A DNA stretch of 64,000 bases from assembly GCA_003008705.1 (NCBI GenBank), contig PDUO01000031.1, forward strand, positions 620,001-684,000. The letters are read 5' to 3'. The notes beneath the pieces were generated by a model. That model had not been told where the DNA came from, did not search any database, and saw nothing but the letters and a program-made list of their open reading frames with translations. This DNA comes from Pezicula radicicola. Its lineage: Eukaryota > Ascomycota > Leotiomycetes > Helotiales > Dermateaceae. Every line of letters begins with the position of its first letter. Position 1 is the first letter of the stretch. Below are positions 32,655 through 44,445 of the stretch, in pieces. A program made the translations under genes and the position numbers.

Positions 32655-34833
32655 CATGAGCACGAAAGAGATCGTTCGGGCTTCCAGTCTGAAAGTTTTT
32701 GGTTTCAGTCTTGAAGCTCTGAGCGAGTTTAAAAAAGCAATCCGCGAAACGGGCCTTCTCAACTCCGTATCTATGGTTGACTTGCTAACACGGGCCATGT
32801 AGCTGTTCACTCTGTCGACAACGAAAGGTAAAATGCGATCGTCAGATACCAACATGTGGATTCTGCGTCCAAGTTGGTCACCCTTGCCGGTACGTGCAAA
32901 CACAGACGAAAAGAGGCCTCCGGGCTGGCTACGTTTCGAGTCTTGAATCCCGTCTAGGTTAGTACCACAAATAAAGTTGTTTCCTTGAGTTTAATCGTGA
33001 ACTGACGAGTGAATTAGCAAAACTAGAACAAGATGTATTTGATCTAAAGACTCAAAATTCACGTGCGTATTTGAGACCCATTCATCTGAGAATGATTTAC
33101 CAAGTAATTTAGAACCACAATATGCCACAAGTAGCAATGTGGTACCTTCGACGCCTTCAGAACGAGACGGGGTCTTAGAGGCACCATCTCCTGCGTCACA
33201 ACGTAGCATTAATAGCACAGTAGCAGAAATCGGGTCATTAACTCAAGTGACTCTATACGGTCTCTGCAATGCTTGGTTCGAAAGATATCATCCTTGGTTT
33301 CCAATACTACACAAGCTTTCGATACTCGATACTGTTCAGCAAAACAATATTTCGGAATCATCGCTATCTATCGTTCATAAGGCCATTGTTGCTGTCACGC
33401 TTCCTCATTGGTGTTTGTCGAATCCCTTAACTCGTGAACAGCGGCAAGAGCTATCTACGAAATTTCGGAATGAAGTTATCATGCAAGCAATTGGTAATCT
33501 GTCGCTTCAATCATTGCAGGCCGTATTGATCATCACAAATCTCGACTATGGAGCGGGAAAACTATCAGAGTTCTGGAATCTGGTTGCTTTATGCAAAAGG
33601 TAAAGTCTCTTCAGACTAAAAAATAGGTGTTTGAACTAAACCAGTGTATAGAATGGGTATTCAACTTGGATTACGTGATCTAGTAACGAACAATCTTAAT
33701 AAAGCATCAATGGCTGGACCTCGAATGCTTTCTCTACCCACAACACTAATCGAACAAGAAGAGAGAATCAGAGCATACTGGATGACCGAAGTTCTCGACA
33801 GCATGTCCTCCTTGGGAGCAGGTTGGAATCTTGGATTATCACGACCAGAAAATGAAGCATGGTTTCCATGTGACGAAGTAGTTTGGGCGTACCCAGAAAA
33901 CGCCACTGCCTTTTCATCCTTCGGAGACTCGGAAGTTTCATCGGCATTCTCATTATACTTGAATTTAGTTACATGTCAGCTATATCAAATCCATGTCTTC
34001 CTGCAGCAGTCCTTTGATACAACTTCTGCTGTTGATAGGTTACGATGGCAGCAGAATTGTACGGCTGTTGATGAAATCCTTATCAAATGGCGGAACTCGA
34101 CTGAGAATACTCAAATGCTCGGCCGTTCAAATATAGCGTCTGATCCTACCTTAGTTATGACAGCTGTCACTTTCGACACGTAAGTTTCTTTTGTGCAAAC
34201 TTAGTAGAGATTCTGATTTGTTGACATCTTTGCAGAGCAATTATTGCCTTATATCAAAGGTTAGCTTTACCACCGATGGGTCTTGGTGAGGTTCATGGAC
34301 CATGGTATCATGCAATACAGAGGTGTTTAAGTGCATGTGATGATATGAGTGTGACTATCCGAGCAGTGAGCGATGCCGACCTCGAAAATATTAGCCCATT
34401 CATGATATTCTGTATTTTCATAGCAGCAAGGTTTTATCTTGGTAAGTACATCCTCTGTGGAATTCGAAGCGGCGCTGATGGAATAAATCAGTTCATGCAA
34501 AGATCTTATCGGTTGAGGTGCCTCGAAACCTCGATCTCCTTATTTATGGCCTGAAGACATGTGGACAAAGATGGTATTTTGCGCGTAAGTTATATTTTAT
34601 GAACTTGGATAACAGACACTAACCGTGAGATAGGACGTTTGGAAATGGTATTATCGAAAGCCATCTCCGAGAAAAAGGTTCCTTTGGCAGTCTCGTCATT
34701 ACCACCGCAGTTCTACGACTTACAGTATTCTTCTTTGGATATTGATGAAGCTCTTCGGAAATGGAGCCTAGGTGCTGAAGAAGATTACGATGGGATGAGC
34801 ACAGCGCGCAGTGAGAGTTCTCCTCAAAAATGA
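32655..34833 (+). CDS. Zn2Cys6 transcription factor with fungal-specific domain
   Basis: Exons that I can place: 32803-32889, 33010-33062, 33113-33599, 33652-34179, 34236-34441, 34492-34584 and 34634-34833. The first encodes a full cluster: C-S-L-C-R-Q-R-K-V-K-C, then C-G-F-C and a last Cys (spacing 2-6-5-2-6). It is followed after splicing by a short coiled coil RELAKLEQDVFDLK. The fungal-specific domain follows (LYGLCNAWFERYHPWFPILH; AYWMTEVLDSMSS). The true first exon is unsure: an ATG at 32655 joined through a weak GTTTAA donor near 32735 would work, but the better GTATCT donor does not keep frame. Role: nuclear regulator, possibly of the flanking transporter, monooxygenase and dehydrogenase. 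Confidence 0.8.
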
Positions 34834-34993
34834 ATTGAAACCCCGCATGAAAGCGGCTGTAATTATATAACGTAGACCACCAGAAACTGGCAATATTTTG
34901 TTGAACATCTCCATTTTCTCGTCGAGTGCTAGAAGGTCCCAAGTCCCTCTATTTAAAACTACTACAAACAAGCCCACCAAGCGATATGTTCCT

Positions 34994-36451
34994 CTAAGAA
35001 CGAAATTCCTTGTCAAAGTCGGTCAGGGTAAATCGGTACCGAACATCATTATTCTTCAATCTCGTAACTACAAAAGTAAAACATGTTAGCCTCCTGTTCA
35101 CACTCATTCTTATTCTCACTCTCCATAGACAAAACATACCTGCATCAGCGAGACTCTCCTTCGAAATAGGAACCTCTTCCACCCAACTCTTAACTCCTTT
35201 CTCAGCAGCCACCCTCAACATATCCAAAGTTTCTTTCCTAGACACCCAACTCTTAACTCCTTTCTCAGCAGCCACCCTCAACATATCCAAAGTTTCTTTC
35301 CTAGACCCCAAATGACTAGCCCCAATCAGACATCCATTCTCCATAAACATATCACTCTTAACAACCTGCCCAGCCCCCTCCGGTAACCCAACACTAATCC
35401 ACTTCCCATGAACATCCAACAACGAAAGATACCTCCCAAGATCAAACCCCTCACTACTATTCGCCGTATTAATAATCAAATCAAAAGTCATCCGATGCTT
35501 CTCATTCCAATCCTGATCTTCAGTTGCAATAAACCCATCCGCTCCTAGTTTCAAGGCATCAGGTTCTTTGGAATGAGATCTTGAAATAGCCCAGGTTTCA
35601 GCTCCTAAAGCTTTGGAAAACATAACTCCGAAATGTCCTATTCCTCCTAATCCGACGATTCCTACTTTTTTACCGGCGCCGGCTCCATTGCGTACTAGTG
35701 GCGACCAGGCTGTGAGTCCTGCACAGAGCATAGGTGCTACGAGACTCGTTTCTAAGGCTGAGGGAATAGGGAAGACCCAATGCTAAATATGTAATGATCA
35801 GCGCGAAATCCACTAGCCTATCTCTTGAAAAACTCGGATGGGGTGTTTTGTCTACCAAAACTTCCAAAAGCTGCTCCTCCTCCCCAAACAAACAAAAAAA
35901 AAGGGGGTAGAGAGAGAAAGTGTGTGTTTGTGTGGCATTTCTCACCTCATGTACCCGAATATGACTAGCATACCCTCCCTGACTAACAATCCCCGTCCCA
36001 GGCCAAACAGCCCCATAAGTATCAATCTGTCTTCTACAATACGTCTCATTCCCATCCCTACACTGTTTACACTCCAAACAAGCAAAAACCTGAGCACCAA
36101 CACCAACCCTCTCTCCTACTTTAACCAAACTAACTTTCGGACCGACGGCAACTGCTTTACCGACTATTTCATGGCCGACACAGAGAGGGAATCTCTTTGG
36201 GCCCCAGCCTCCGGTTATGGTGTGGATGTCTGAACCGCAGATTCCGCAGGCGAGAATCTCGACGTCTATGTCGTGGTCTTCGAAGGGTTTGGGTTTGAAC
36301 TATTGAGTGTGTGGTGTTAGTTGGATTAGTTGGATGGGAGAGGGAGGAGAGATTGGGATTTAGGATTGAATGAACGAACTTCTCGTTTGTGGAAGGTTGT
36401 CCATGTTTCGGAGTTGTCGATTTGGAAGCCTGTGAAGGTTTCTGGATACAT
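34994..36451 (-). CDS. zinc alcohol dehydrogenase (cinnamyl/ADH6-like)
   Basis: Four exons: 36380-36451, 35946-36299, 35140-35782 and 34994-35067, encoding 380 residues. Catalytic zinc site CGICGSDVH and GHEIVG; structural zinc loop with four Cys in CLECKQCRDGNETYC; Rossmann motif GLGGIGHFGV. It should reduce aldehydes with NADPH, as medium-chain CAD/ADH6 enzymes do. The sequence SRKETLDMLRVAAEKGVKSWV occurs twice in a row, from a 63-bp exact tandem duplication (35181-35306). Without it the length would be 359, the family norm. The extra copy lies after the Rossmann fold near the subunit or domain surface, so activity is uncertain. It is convergent with the second regulator. Confidence 0.9.
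35181..35306. repeat. exact 63-bp tandem duplication inside the dehydrogenase gene
   Basis: Units 35181-35243 and 35244-35306 are identical base for base and adjacent. As 63 is a multiple of three, the reading frame is kept and 21 residues are doubled. Confidence 0.9.
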
Positions 36452-37744
36452 TTTTGAAGTTTAGGTGTGTGAAATGCGGATTTGGGTTTGAGAGAAGGTA
36501 AGAGTAGAAGCGGGTAGTTTGATGCTTTGGAATAAGTTGGGTATGGCTTTCCAAATCTGGGTACGGAAAGAAATTTGTAGCTTCTTATACTAGTAGACTT
36601 ATATCCACATATGCTTAACTTTTAATCATAGGACGAAAAACTTATTAGAGCTAAAAGCTATATTCCTCCTATCTGGTTTCATGTGACAGACATGGCCCGT
36701 AAATGCTCAGCAGGTATAGCGAATCTAGTGGTTTATTTGTGCTATGGAAAATCACTAGCGAGTCGGCGTCGGGTACGAAGAAGCAGCTCGCGTACTGCGT
36801 CTTAAGAACGAGGTCAATTATCAAAATTTGCCCTCAATTGGGATTCTTAGATTAAGCTTAGTACTCAGTCTTAAAGAAAAAGGTATATTTAAAAATAGAT
36901 AAAGTTTGCTTAAAACCAACCAGTATCTACCTAGAAATCACAAAAGACACACTCCTGTCACTCTTGAAGAAAGTCCACAAACAATAAAAGGCTCTCCTCC
37001 TCGCCTAAGTTGTCTCCTACTCTACAATGCGGACGACTGTACTCCGGCACTATCACCATCATACGCCCAACGAAGACCACGGGACCAGGAATACCTCCCC
37101 CACATTTCTCTCCGCACTCAGAAACGCAACCCCACGCCCTTCGGAAGCAAGAAGCGAGTAAGCGAGCTACAGACGGAAAACACATGGCCCGTCAGCAAAA
37201 GCCTCGGAAGACCTTCAATTTCTGTTAAATGGGGGTTCGACAGTAAAGAGCAGTGATTGAGGTGAGACAGGTGACAAGGATTTAGACTTGTTTTCTGTTG
37301 GTACAGAGCAAGAGTGCCGAGATGGGCCTTATTCCTTACAAGGCCAGACACCTCAGATGAAAGGGGTAAGTCACATGACTAATTTCAGACACATTTCAGT
37401 AACCTACTTTTCTTGCCATTTTACATCCTTTGCAAAGAAGCGCTGAAGCCCAGATCAAATTTGGGAAAAATCAGTCAACTATCTTCAGTTTGTATATCGT
37501 CAACCAGCATCTGTATCATGTGATCGCTGCCTAAAATGCCAAGCCAGCTAAGTGAATCCCGTGATAGCGCGTTCAATAGTGGAGTATTATTAGAACCCCG
37601 TCGCGTCACCCGTAAAGCACGTCAAATGATGTATATAAAAGGATTTCTGCTCTTCTTTCAACTGTTACACCCTTCTCAATTCAAGTCAGCCGAATCCTAC
37701 CTTACTTTATAATCATACGACTATAAAACCACAACCACAATACA
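36452..37744. other. intergenic stretch
   Basis: 1.29 kb between two outward-facing genes. It carries both promoters. The open frame at 36906-37256 is low-complexity and unsupported. The part 36590-36900 is AT-rich. Confidence 0.4.
37632..37640 (+). promoter_or_regulatory. TATA box of the 37745 gene
   Basis: TATATAAAA is 105 bp before the ATG, followed by a pyrimidine-rich CTTCTTTCAACTG start region, a usual fungal promoter layout. Confidence 0.55.
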
Positions 37745-38627
37745 ATGACACCATTCCCTCTCTTCAACTCATTCCCCCCAGAGATTCACACTTTAATCCT
37801 AACTTCCTGTCCCCTGAACGATCGAACATGTCTCCGATTGACTTGGTTAGTCCTTTCCTTCCTAACCACATTACCACACTGCCCATTCCCCTCTACAACT
37901 TCACAACTAACACCCTCCCAAGCAAATACCTCTACAACCTCCTCCCCACACCCAAAAACCCAGATCCAATCTACCTCACAAACGAAGACGACGACTGCGA
38001 AACCCTACACTGCACACCCATGATAGGTCAAGCAATCCCCATGAGTCCAACATGTAACCGTTGGAATCATCGACAAGCATGCCACGACTCAACATTTAAC
38101 AATCTCTTTGGCGATGGCGTCGGAAAGACATGGAGGGGAAGGAGAATTAGGAAGTGTAGGACGGCGTATTGGGCTGATCATTGTGAATGTTTTAATTTTC
38201 AGTTGCATGAACGTATTCGGGATTGGATGCCGAAGGGCTTGAAATATTGTGATAAGTGTGTGAGGTTTACGAAGAGGAAGAGTATTTATAATGGGCGTTG
38301 TAAGTTTTCCTTACTTCTTTTTTTGAGCCGGATGTTCTTTGGAGATCTTTGTGATATGTGAGAGTTACCTAGACGCTGATGGTATTTATTATAGGTTTTC
38401 ATGGTTATGGCAAGACTAGACGTCAAAAGCGTCAATTTTGGACTAATCGTAAGGGAAGGGGTGGCTTTGGTAGGAGGTTATGGAAGAAATGGATCAGGAA
38501 TTCCGAGATGGATTGTTATGAGCAGAGGTTGAGGAGTCAGTATAACAGAAAGGGGACGAAGAGATATGATTTGAGGAAGTGGGTTCCGAAGGACGTGGAC
38601 ACGACCGAGATTAGGACTGGTGCGTGA
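37745..38627 (+). CDS. F-box-like hypothetical protein
   Basis: Three exons: 37745-37845, 37923-38299 and 38395-38627, encoding 236 residues. The N-terminus FNSFPPEIHTLILTSCPLNDRTCLRLTCKYLYNLL has the look of a fungal F-box (the last part arises from the 37845/37923 join). F-box proteins usually link Skp1/cullin ubiquitin ligases to a target. Then follow an acidic DEDDDCET patch, a Cys/His-rich middle (CRTAYWADHCECFNF; LKYCDKCVRFTKRK) that might bind a metal, and a very basic C-terminus rich in Lys, Arg, Trp and Gly. No repeat domain typical of substrate receptors is seen. Family assignment rests on the first 45 residues. Confidence 0.65.
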
Positions 38628-39339
38628 CCACTATTCTAAATTGGGTTGCGTATTTCCTTAAGGTCTTCACTGGGAGAGCTGGGATGGCAATAATAGCGTT
38701 GTTGTAAAGTACTCGAGGTGCACCACTGTAAGAATGGGTGATTAGAGTTTTATTCTTTGGGTCGATGGGTGTATGAATTGCCGAGTTCCCAAATCTATCC
38801 CCGAGTTTATGAAATCGGAAAGCAATTCACTTGACTTCAGCAACTCAAACTTTTGTGACTCACTTCTCTTCAGTACTCAAGTGTTAGGCAAATCACTTTG
38901 AGATATTTCACTTGTTTTGAGTATATCACTTGAAACCAAGCGATTCGTGAGCTCGTCAGAATATCTCGAATATCGCTAATAGCCGTTCGAAAACTTCCAG
39001 GTGCTTTTGTATTTTTCATTTATTTTTGACTCTGGCATTGGGTGATTCCATGAAATTATGAGTCCAGGTCGGTGGGCAAAAGTGATTGCAAGCCAAGGTC
39101 CCACACGACTGGAGTATCGTGTAAACAAGTATTGAAGTTGCAAGTACCAACAAAAGAAGCCGGGTTTGCTGAGGTTGCCTCTTCAGGAAGTGTCTCAGAT
39201 TGTGGGGTGGAAGTCCTCTACTCTGTGCCCTCAGAATCGAGTTGGTTTTGATTCGCCTGATGCATATCTACCAAATCAATTAGCTGATTGTTGAGGGTCA
39301 CTGAAGGACCTTACTAGTAGTTGTCAGCGAACCATGACT
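38628..39339. other. intergenic stretch between convergent genes
   Basis: 712 bp between two gene ends. At 38825-38935 the word CACTTGA and its reverse CAAGTG recur several times, similar to words near 26490 and 46330. No gene seen. Confidence 0.4.
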
Positions 39340-41495
39340 CTACGACTCTGCACGTTGGCTTCCAAACTCTTCCCGCCATGTGTGGAGGGCATCGTGAAGA
39401 ACGTTAGCACCCAATCTCGTCTTGATGCTCAAACAGGGCTCCATCTCTCGTTTTGCAGCATCCGACTCATGCACAGACCAGAGCTGAGCTAAAATATTGC
39501 ATGCTTGTGCTCGAAGATCATCAGGTTTAAAGGAGGCTCTACGTAAAAGAGCCAATGCTTTATTGAATGTGCTTTTCCCCTCGTCCGTGTCCACGTATTT
39601 GGAGTAGCTAGAGTTGATAATCTTGATTAAAAACAGGGCTGCCATTGTTAGCATTTGATGATGTGGAATGGGTGCGAATCTTGTGTAATTCCATTCCGAG
39701 TCTGCATGTGATGCTTTCGTGATTAATCCTATGGCGGCGGCATAGCCACGAAGAAGACCTTGTTTGCGCTGTTCGGAATGCGCAGCCATGAAGAAGTAAT
39801 ATGTCAGTAGATGTAGTCGCGCCATGCTGAGCATTATTTTATGTTTGTCTGGAATATGAATTAGCTAAAGCTGGTACGTGAAAGGCATGTCCCATACCAT
39901 TGAATTTAACGCAGTTGTTGATTTGATGTTCCAAATCAATCAAGTCATGCTCAAGCATTCTCATCAGAATATTCTGTTCTCTTTCAGCAGGACGACCGGT
40001 TGGAGAACTCTCATCTTCTGCCATCAATCTGTTCACCTTGGTGGTAAACTTGGCTATCAGGAGATTGTATCTCAGATTTTCTGGCAGAGTGTATTCACTT
40101 CCAGGTTCGCATGCTTGATCAATTACCCAATCTTTCGTAAAAAGTGACTCATGTCCAACGCTGATACTGAGGCTGGTAAATGTTAAAAACTTAGGATCGT
40201 AAAGTAATTACTGGAATGGAAATCACCTTTGTGCTGTGATATAACAACCCGCCCAAATCGTCACAGCCTCTTGAAACCTTTGAGTATTGAGATCAGTCTT
40301 ACCAACTAAAGAATCCTGCGCAGTCGCCGGTCTGTGCAAGCCCAATTGCATTGATGAAGCCTTAGCAATAGAAGTGAGCATAAACGCAGGATCTGAGGAT
40401 GTCGAACTCGTGGGGAATGGCCACAATGATAACAGTAGCATAGCCTGAATCGAGTATCGCTTATGTGGAGGTTTTGTGACACAGCTCCACAGCACATTAG
40501 GCACACAAGAACTTAGTGAAATCACGAGATCCGGGTCTTGATCATAGGTTCGAGAAGCGATACCGATAATGACCCAGAAAAGAGCGGGTGATTTGGCATA
40601 ACAATCATCCGGTGTTTGTGAAGAACCTAGTATCTCTAGGAAGGGATGATAGTGGTCGAAGAAACTGGAAACTGTTAGCAACGAAAACAACCTACAGTCG
40701 CGGCTTCTACCTTTTGAACAAATGATGAATTTGGCTACTTGTCAAGGTAATGTGGTTTATAGATCTTGACGATGAATTGTGAAGTAGATATGGAGTGGTT
40801 GGTTCAGGTGATCGGGCCATTGCCAGCATTCCTGTGAGTATCTCTCTGGATTGTAGTTGAACAGCCTCTGTCTCATTATCTTGAGGAAAGTCCGGTGGAG
40901 GTAGACTGAATGTTGGTGTAGTGGAAACTGTCTCTGGGAATGAAGAGGGAGGTGGCTCTTCCGAGCCATTACCAACTACAATAGGTTCAATTCCAGCAGG
41001 CTCAACTCTGGAGTCCTGTAATTGGCCTCCTCGGTTAACAGCCTGGCGAAGTTGCTGGACTTGCTCTTCTAGCTCGTTCAGTTTTCTAAGAATAGTTAAT
41101 GAACAGACAAGATTACCATGAGGATAAGAGCAAACACTAACGCTTTCTTATTTACTCGCTTATATTCAGCATCGATATAACATTCCAGCTGCAAACGAGA
41201 GCAACGAACGCAAGGACCCACACCATTTCTCAAGCCATCGCAACGTAGCTGTTGATGCAATAGCACATTAGTACATGCGTCAGTCACGTGCCTGAAAATG
41301 GTGGTATCTGAGAAAGAATTTCTTTAAAAGAGTGAGACTGCCCACCTTTGCTTGCCTGCAGCTCTTACAGGCAACTCGCCTACCTCGCAGTGTCCTAGAG
41401 TTACCTTCGTCAGGCGTCGTTGACTTGGAGCTAGACCCTGATACCAGGGCCGGTTGAAGAGTAGGCAAGACCTCAGAACGCCTGGAGTGGTCCAT
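39340..41495 (-). CDS. Zn2Cys6 transcription factor
   Basis: Six exons: 41346-41495, 41142-41248, 40711-41085, 40227-40664, 39898-40172 and 39340-39848, encoding 617 residues. Joining the first two gives ACKSCRQAKLRCD, then GPCVRCSRLQLEC: a zinc cluster spaced 2-6-9-2-6 near residues 43-72. A coiled coil KLNELEEQVQQLRQAV follows, the usual dimer part. After a Pro/Ser-rich linker comes the fungal-specific domain (SFFDHYHPFLEIL; HKRYSIQAMLLLSLWPF; ASSMQLGLHRP). All phases agree. Target genes are unknown; both neighbours are unrelated in function. Confidence 0.87.
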
Positions 41496-42779
41496 AGTCT
41501 GCAGTAGTCTCTTCTTCAGGTCTTAATCATCTCATCTCGGTAGACTCAATGGGTCTGCAGTGCAGTGCACAATGGCATCGTGTGATGAGGTTGAAGATGC
41601 AATAAAGGAATATATTTTATTGTAGATAGTGGGCCTTGAGGTCCACAACTTTCCATTTTAGGCTTAAAGGATCCACAACTTTTAATGTTTGTATATTAAT
41701 CGTATAAAACAACGTACAGCCGATGCGCATCTGCGCCACAGGTATATGGACGGCTACAATATGATTTATTGTAGAAAGCTCTACAAGAGACCTATTTATT
41801 GTATACAATAAATGGAGCCCTTGTAGCTATTTCATATTGTAGAAATATTGTAGCTTTAGTGATGCCTTGTAATTGGCCTTTAGTAGCTAAAGCGCCTCTC
41901 TGCCTTAGGACTGCCTTAGAAAGTCTTCCCCCCTGTAGGGTATGCTGCTTCGATTTGTGGGACCTATTCTACAATAAAATATATTCTGCTGAAAGCCTCT
42001 AATGGAACAATGTCGTTTGTTTTCGAGACCGCTCTCGGCCCGACGAAAAACGTTAGCTGATTGGATGTTGCCTCAAGCCGGAGGAGCGCTGTAATCTTTC
42101 TCCTATTGGGGGCCAATCTCCCTGGAAGTTCAGGGTGAAGTCCACGGACTTCGCTCACTACAAATTGAAAACGACATTCACTTCTAGCGGGGGTGCAAGT
42201 AGCCTACAGGTTTAAGTGTTCGTTGAGTAATTTTTCCATCTTGAACTGGCTCGTACTGGTTAGTAGTATGATGAATTCCCGAAATCCTTTAGCTTTTGCT
42301 CTGGTGGCTTGTTTCCCAAGAGAGCTTGGCCATCCTTGTCACGCGTCCATAAGCGTCCATAAGCGTCCAGAAATGTGCGCCTTCACCATCAACAACACAT
42401 CAACACTACCAACAGCTACGAAACATCTTGTTGCTTCTCCGTAGAATAGTAACTTAGGCGTGAAGGCTTCGGATACTTGGGCGTAGCCTTCATTAGCCGT
42501 CAAGAGCGCTTGTTGACGGACACCAACGACCCTCCACGGCCTTCACGGCCTTCACGGCCCTCGGCGAGTTGGCTGTCAATCACCTGATTCACCAGCTTAT
42601 CACCCACCTCGAGGCCAGCACAAGTTTATCTGCAACCCCGACTCTAGTATATACTGTTTACCAGCCAGCTTTTTATTCACATTCCATCGTTTCCACAAAT
42701 TCTTTCCAACTATCTGGCATAAAATCTAGCGCAGCCGGTCCTTCCGGCACCTTACGAGCCTCTTGGTTGAGACGCGAAA
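41496..42779. other. intergenic region with repeats
   Basis: 1.28 kb without a supported gene. It holds the inverted-repeat element at 41608-41986. Near 42343-42370 the word GCGTCCATAA repeats, and near 42535-42562 CACGGCCTT repeats three times in GC-rich DNA. Confidence 0.4.
41608..41986. mobile_element. 379-bp inverted-repeat element (MITE-like)
   Basis: Perfect 19-bp inverted termini at 41608-41626 and 41968-41986 (core ATTTTATTGTAGA), with weaker matching further in. Inner copies of TTTATTGTA and CTACAA words give nested hairpins around 41740-41860. There is no coding frame. The target duplication is ambiguous because the ends are AT-rich. Confidence 0.6.
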
Positions 42780-44445
42780 ATGAAGGAACCAAGCACAATT
42801 CGGCGCTTGGCGGAGAATATTCCATTTCTGAGTCAGCACGATGAGACTGCTGAAGATGAATTGCCTCTCGATTCACTTGAGAGGGCGGAGTTTCTTCCGA
42901 CCCAACCAGCCCAACCAGCCCAACCGCGAGGGGGACGATTTGCAACTCGCTCTTCATGGCCACCTAAAGACCTTGCTCGGGTGTCGTCAAGGAAGGTGAG
43001 TTTCAACTTGTGTTTCTACTCACTAACCGTAACTAATCATTGCAATATATAGATAATTCCATTGATTGCTTCGGGCTCAATCGTCATCATCCTATTCATG
43101 TTTTGGCTCAGGGGAAGCGAACCTCACTTGCCCTTGGACGTGCCTCCACAATCCAGTGAGCTCGCTAGGAAACTCGCATCTGAATTAGTAGATACCAAAA
43201 TCCATCCCTACATTCTACATTATGGTAAGCCCTTCGAATATCAATAATTGTTAAATCAGAACTGACTGTCCTTCCTATAGCACCACTAGTCTTCCTCGAT
43301 ACCCGAGAGAAGTTCTATCCTAGTGATCTCCGAGAACATCTCCGTCATACCCACCCTGCGTTCAACTACACGCCAATCACCGGCTTCTCTAGTCGCATTG
43401 GACTTTCCAACTTAGCAAGCCTGAATGCTTCTGGAGGTGAAGATGTCTTTCTGACTTTGAACGAAGACTCTCAGGTGACCAGCAACTCTAAGTTTCTGGA
43501 GGGTCACAAACCAGATAAGAAGACTCTCCAAACATTCGGCAGAAGTTGCGCTGTTATCACGCATGATTGGGGAGAAGGTACTATTGATGCATATTATATG
43601 TATTTCTACTCCTTCAACCAAGGACCTACGGTATTAGGCAAGGAAGTCGGCGATCACGTTGGAGATTGGTATGCTTCCACCCCGTCCCTTGATGTCCTAA
43701 TTTTTACAAGGAATTTCCGCTAAAGATGTGTAAATGCAGGGAACATAACATGATCCGCTTCCACGATATGATCCCGCAAGCTATCTGGTACAGTCAACGT
43801 AAGTCTCTAAGATCTCGGAGTAAATTTGCTTCTTCTAGGTTAATTTACTCATTGCTCCTGAATCATGTTTGAGTTACTCCCGATGATATCCAGAACAAGT
43901 AAACTAACTCCGAGTTTCTGGTTTATAGATAGTTACGGCGAAGCCTACACATATGATGCAGTTGAGAAGATTGGGAAACGTCCTGTTGTCTATAGTGCAA
44001 AGGGTTCGCATGCGAACTACCCGACAGCCGGAAAACATGATCTCAGTGTAATTGGTAAGTTCTTCCAAGAACAGAAACTATTCTTTAACCAAACCTAATT
44101 TCAATTGCTACTTTCTCAGAACCAAGAATACCAGCCGGCATCGCATTTGACTATACATCAATCGGTGCTCTATGGGATCCAACCCTATCAGCCTTTTACC
44201 ATAAGTTCTGGCCAGAAACTCGGACATTCTCTACCGTTAGAATTGGGGACCCTGATAGTTACTTGTTCTTTAATGGGAACTGGGGTGATAAGCAATATCC
44301 TGACGATGATCCTATTCAAATGGTCTATGAGGGTGAATATTATAAATTCACAAGTGGGCCCAATGGCCCATTATTTAAACATCTGGATAGGACGGATGTT
44401 TGCTTAGATGATAGTAGGCCTTGTGTTATTCATGAGAAACTCTGA
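42780..44445 (+). CDS. Vps62-domain membrane protein
   Basis: Six exons: 42780-42995, 43053-43224, 43281-43668, 43740-43798, 43929-44054 and 44120-44445, encoding 428 residues. The hydrophilic N-terminus is followed by one membrane segment (IIPLIASGSIVIILFMFWL, about residues 73-91), giving a type II topology. The rest is the PF06101/Vps62 domain: THDWGEGTIDAYYMYFYSFNQGP, GDHVGDWEHNMIRF (rebuilt across 43668/43740), PVVYSAKGSHANYP, and a C-terminal LFFNGNWGD. The yeast namesake is linked to vacuolar protein sorting, but the biochemical role is not established. Splice sites are canonical. Confidence 0.87.

Noticed and set aside
36906..37256. 116-codon + strand frame
   Set aside because: Low complexity and matched by antisense frames of similar length; no promoter or intron signs.
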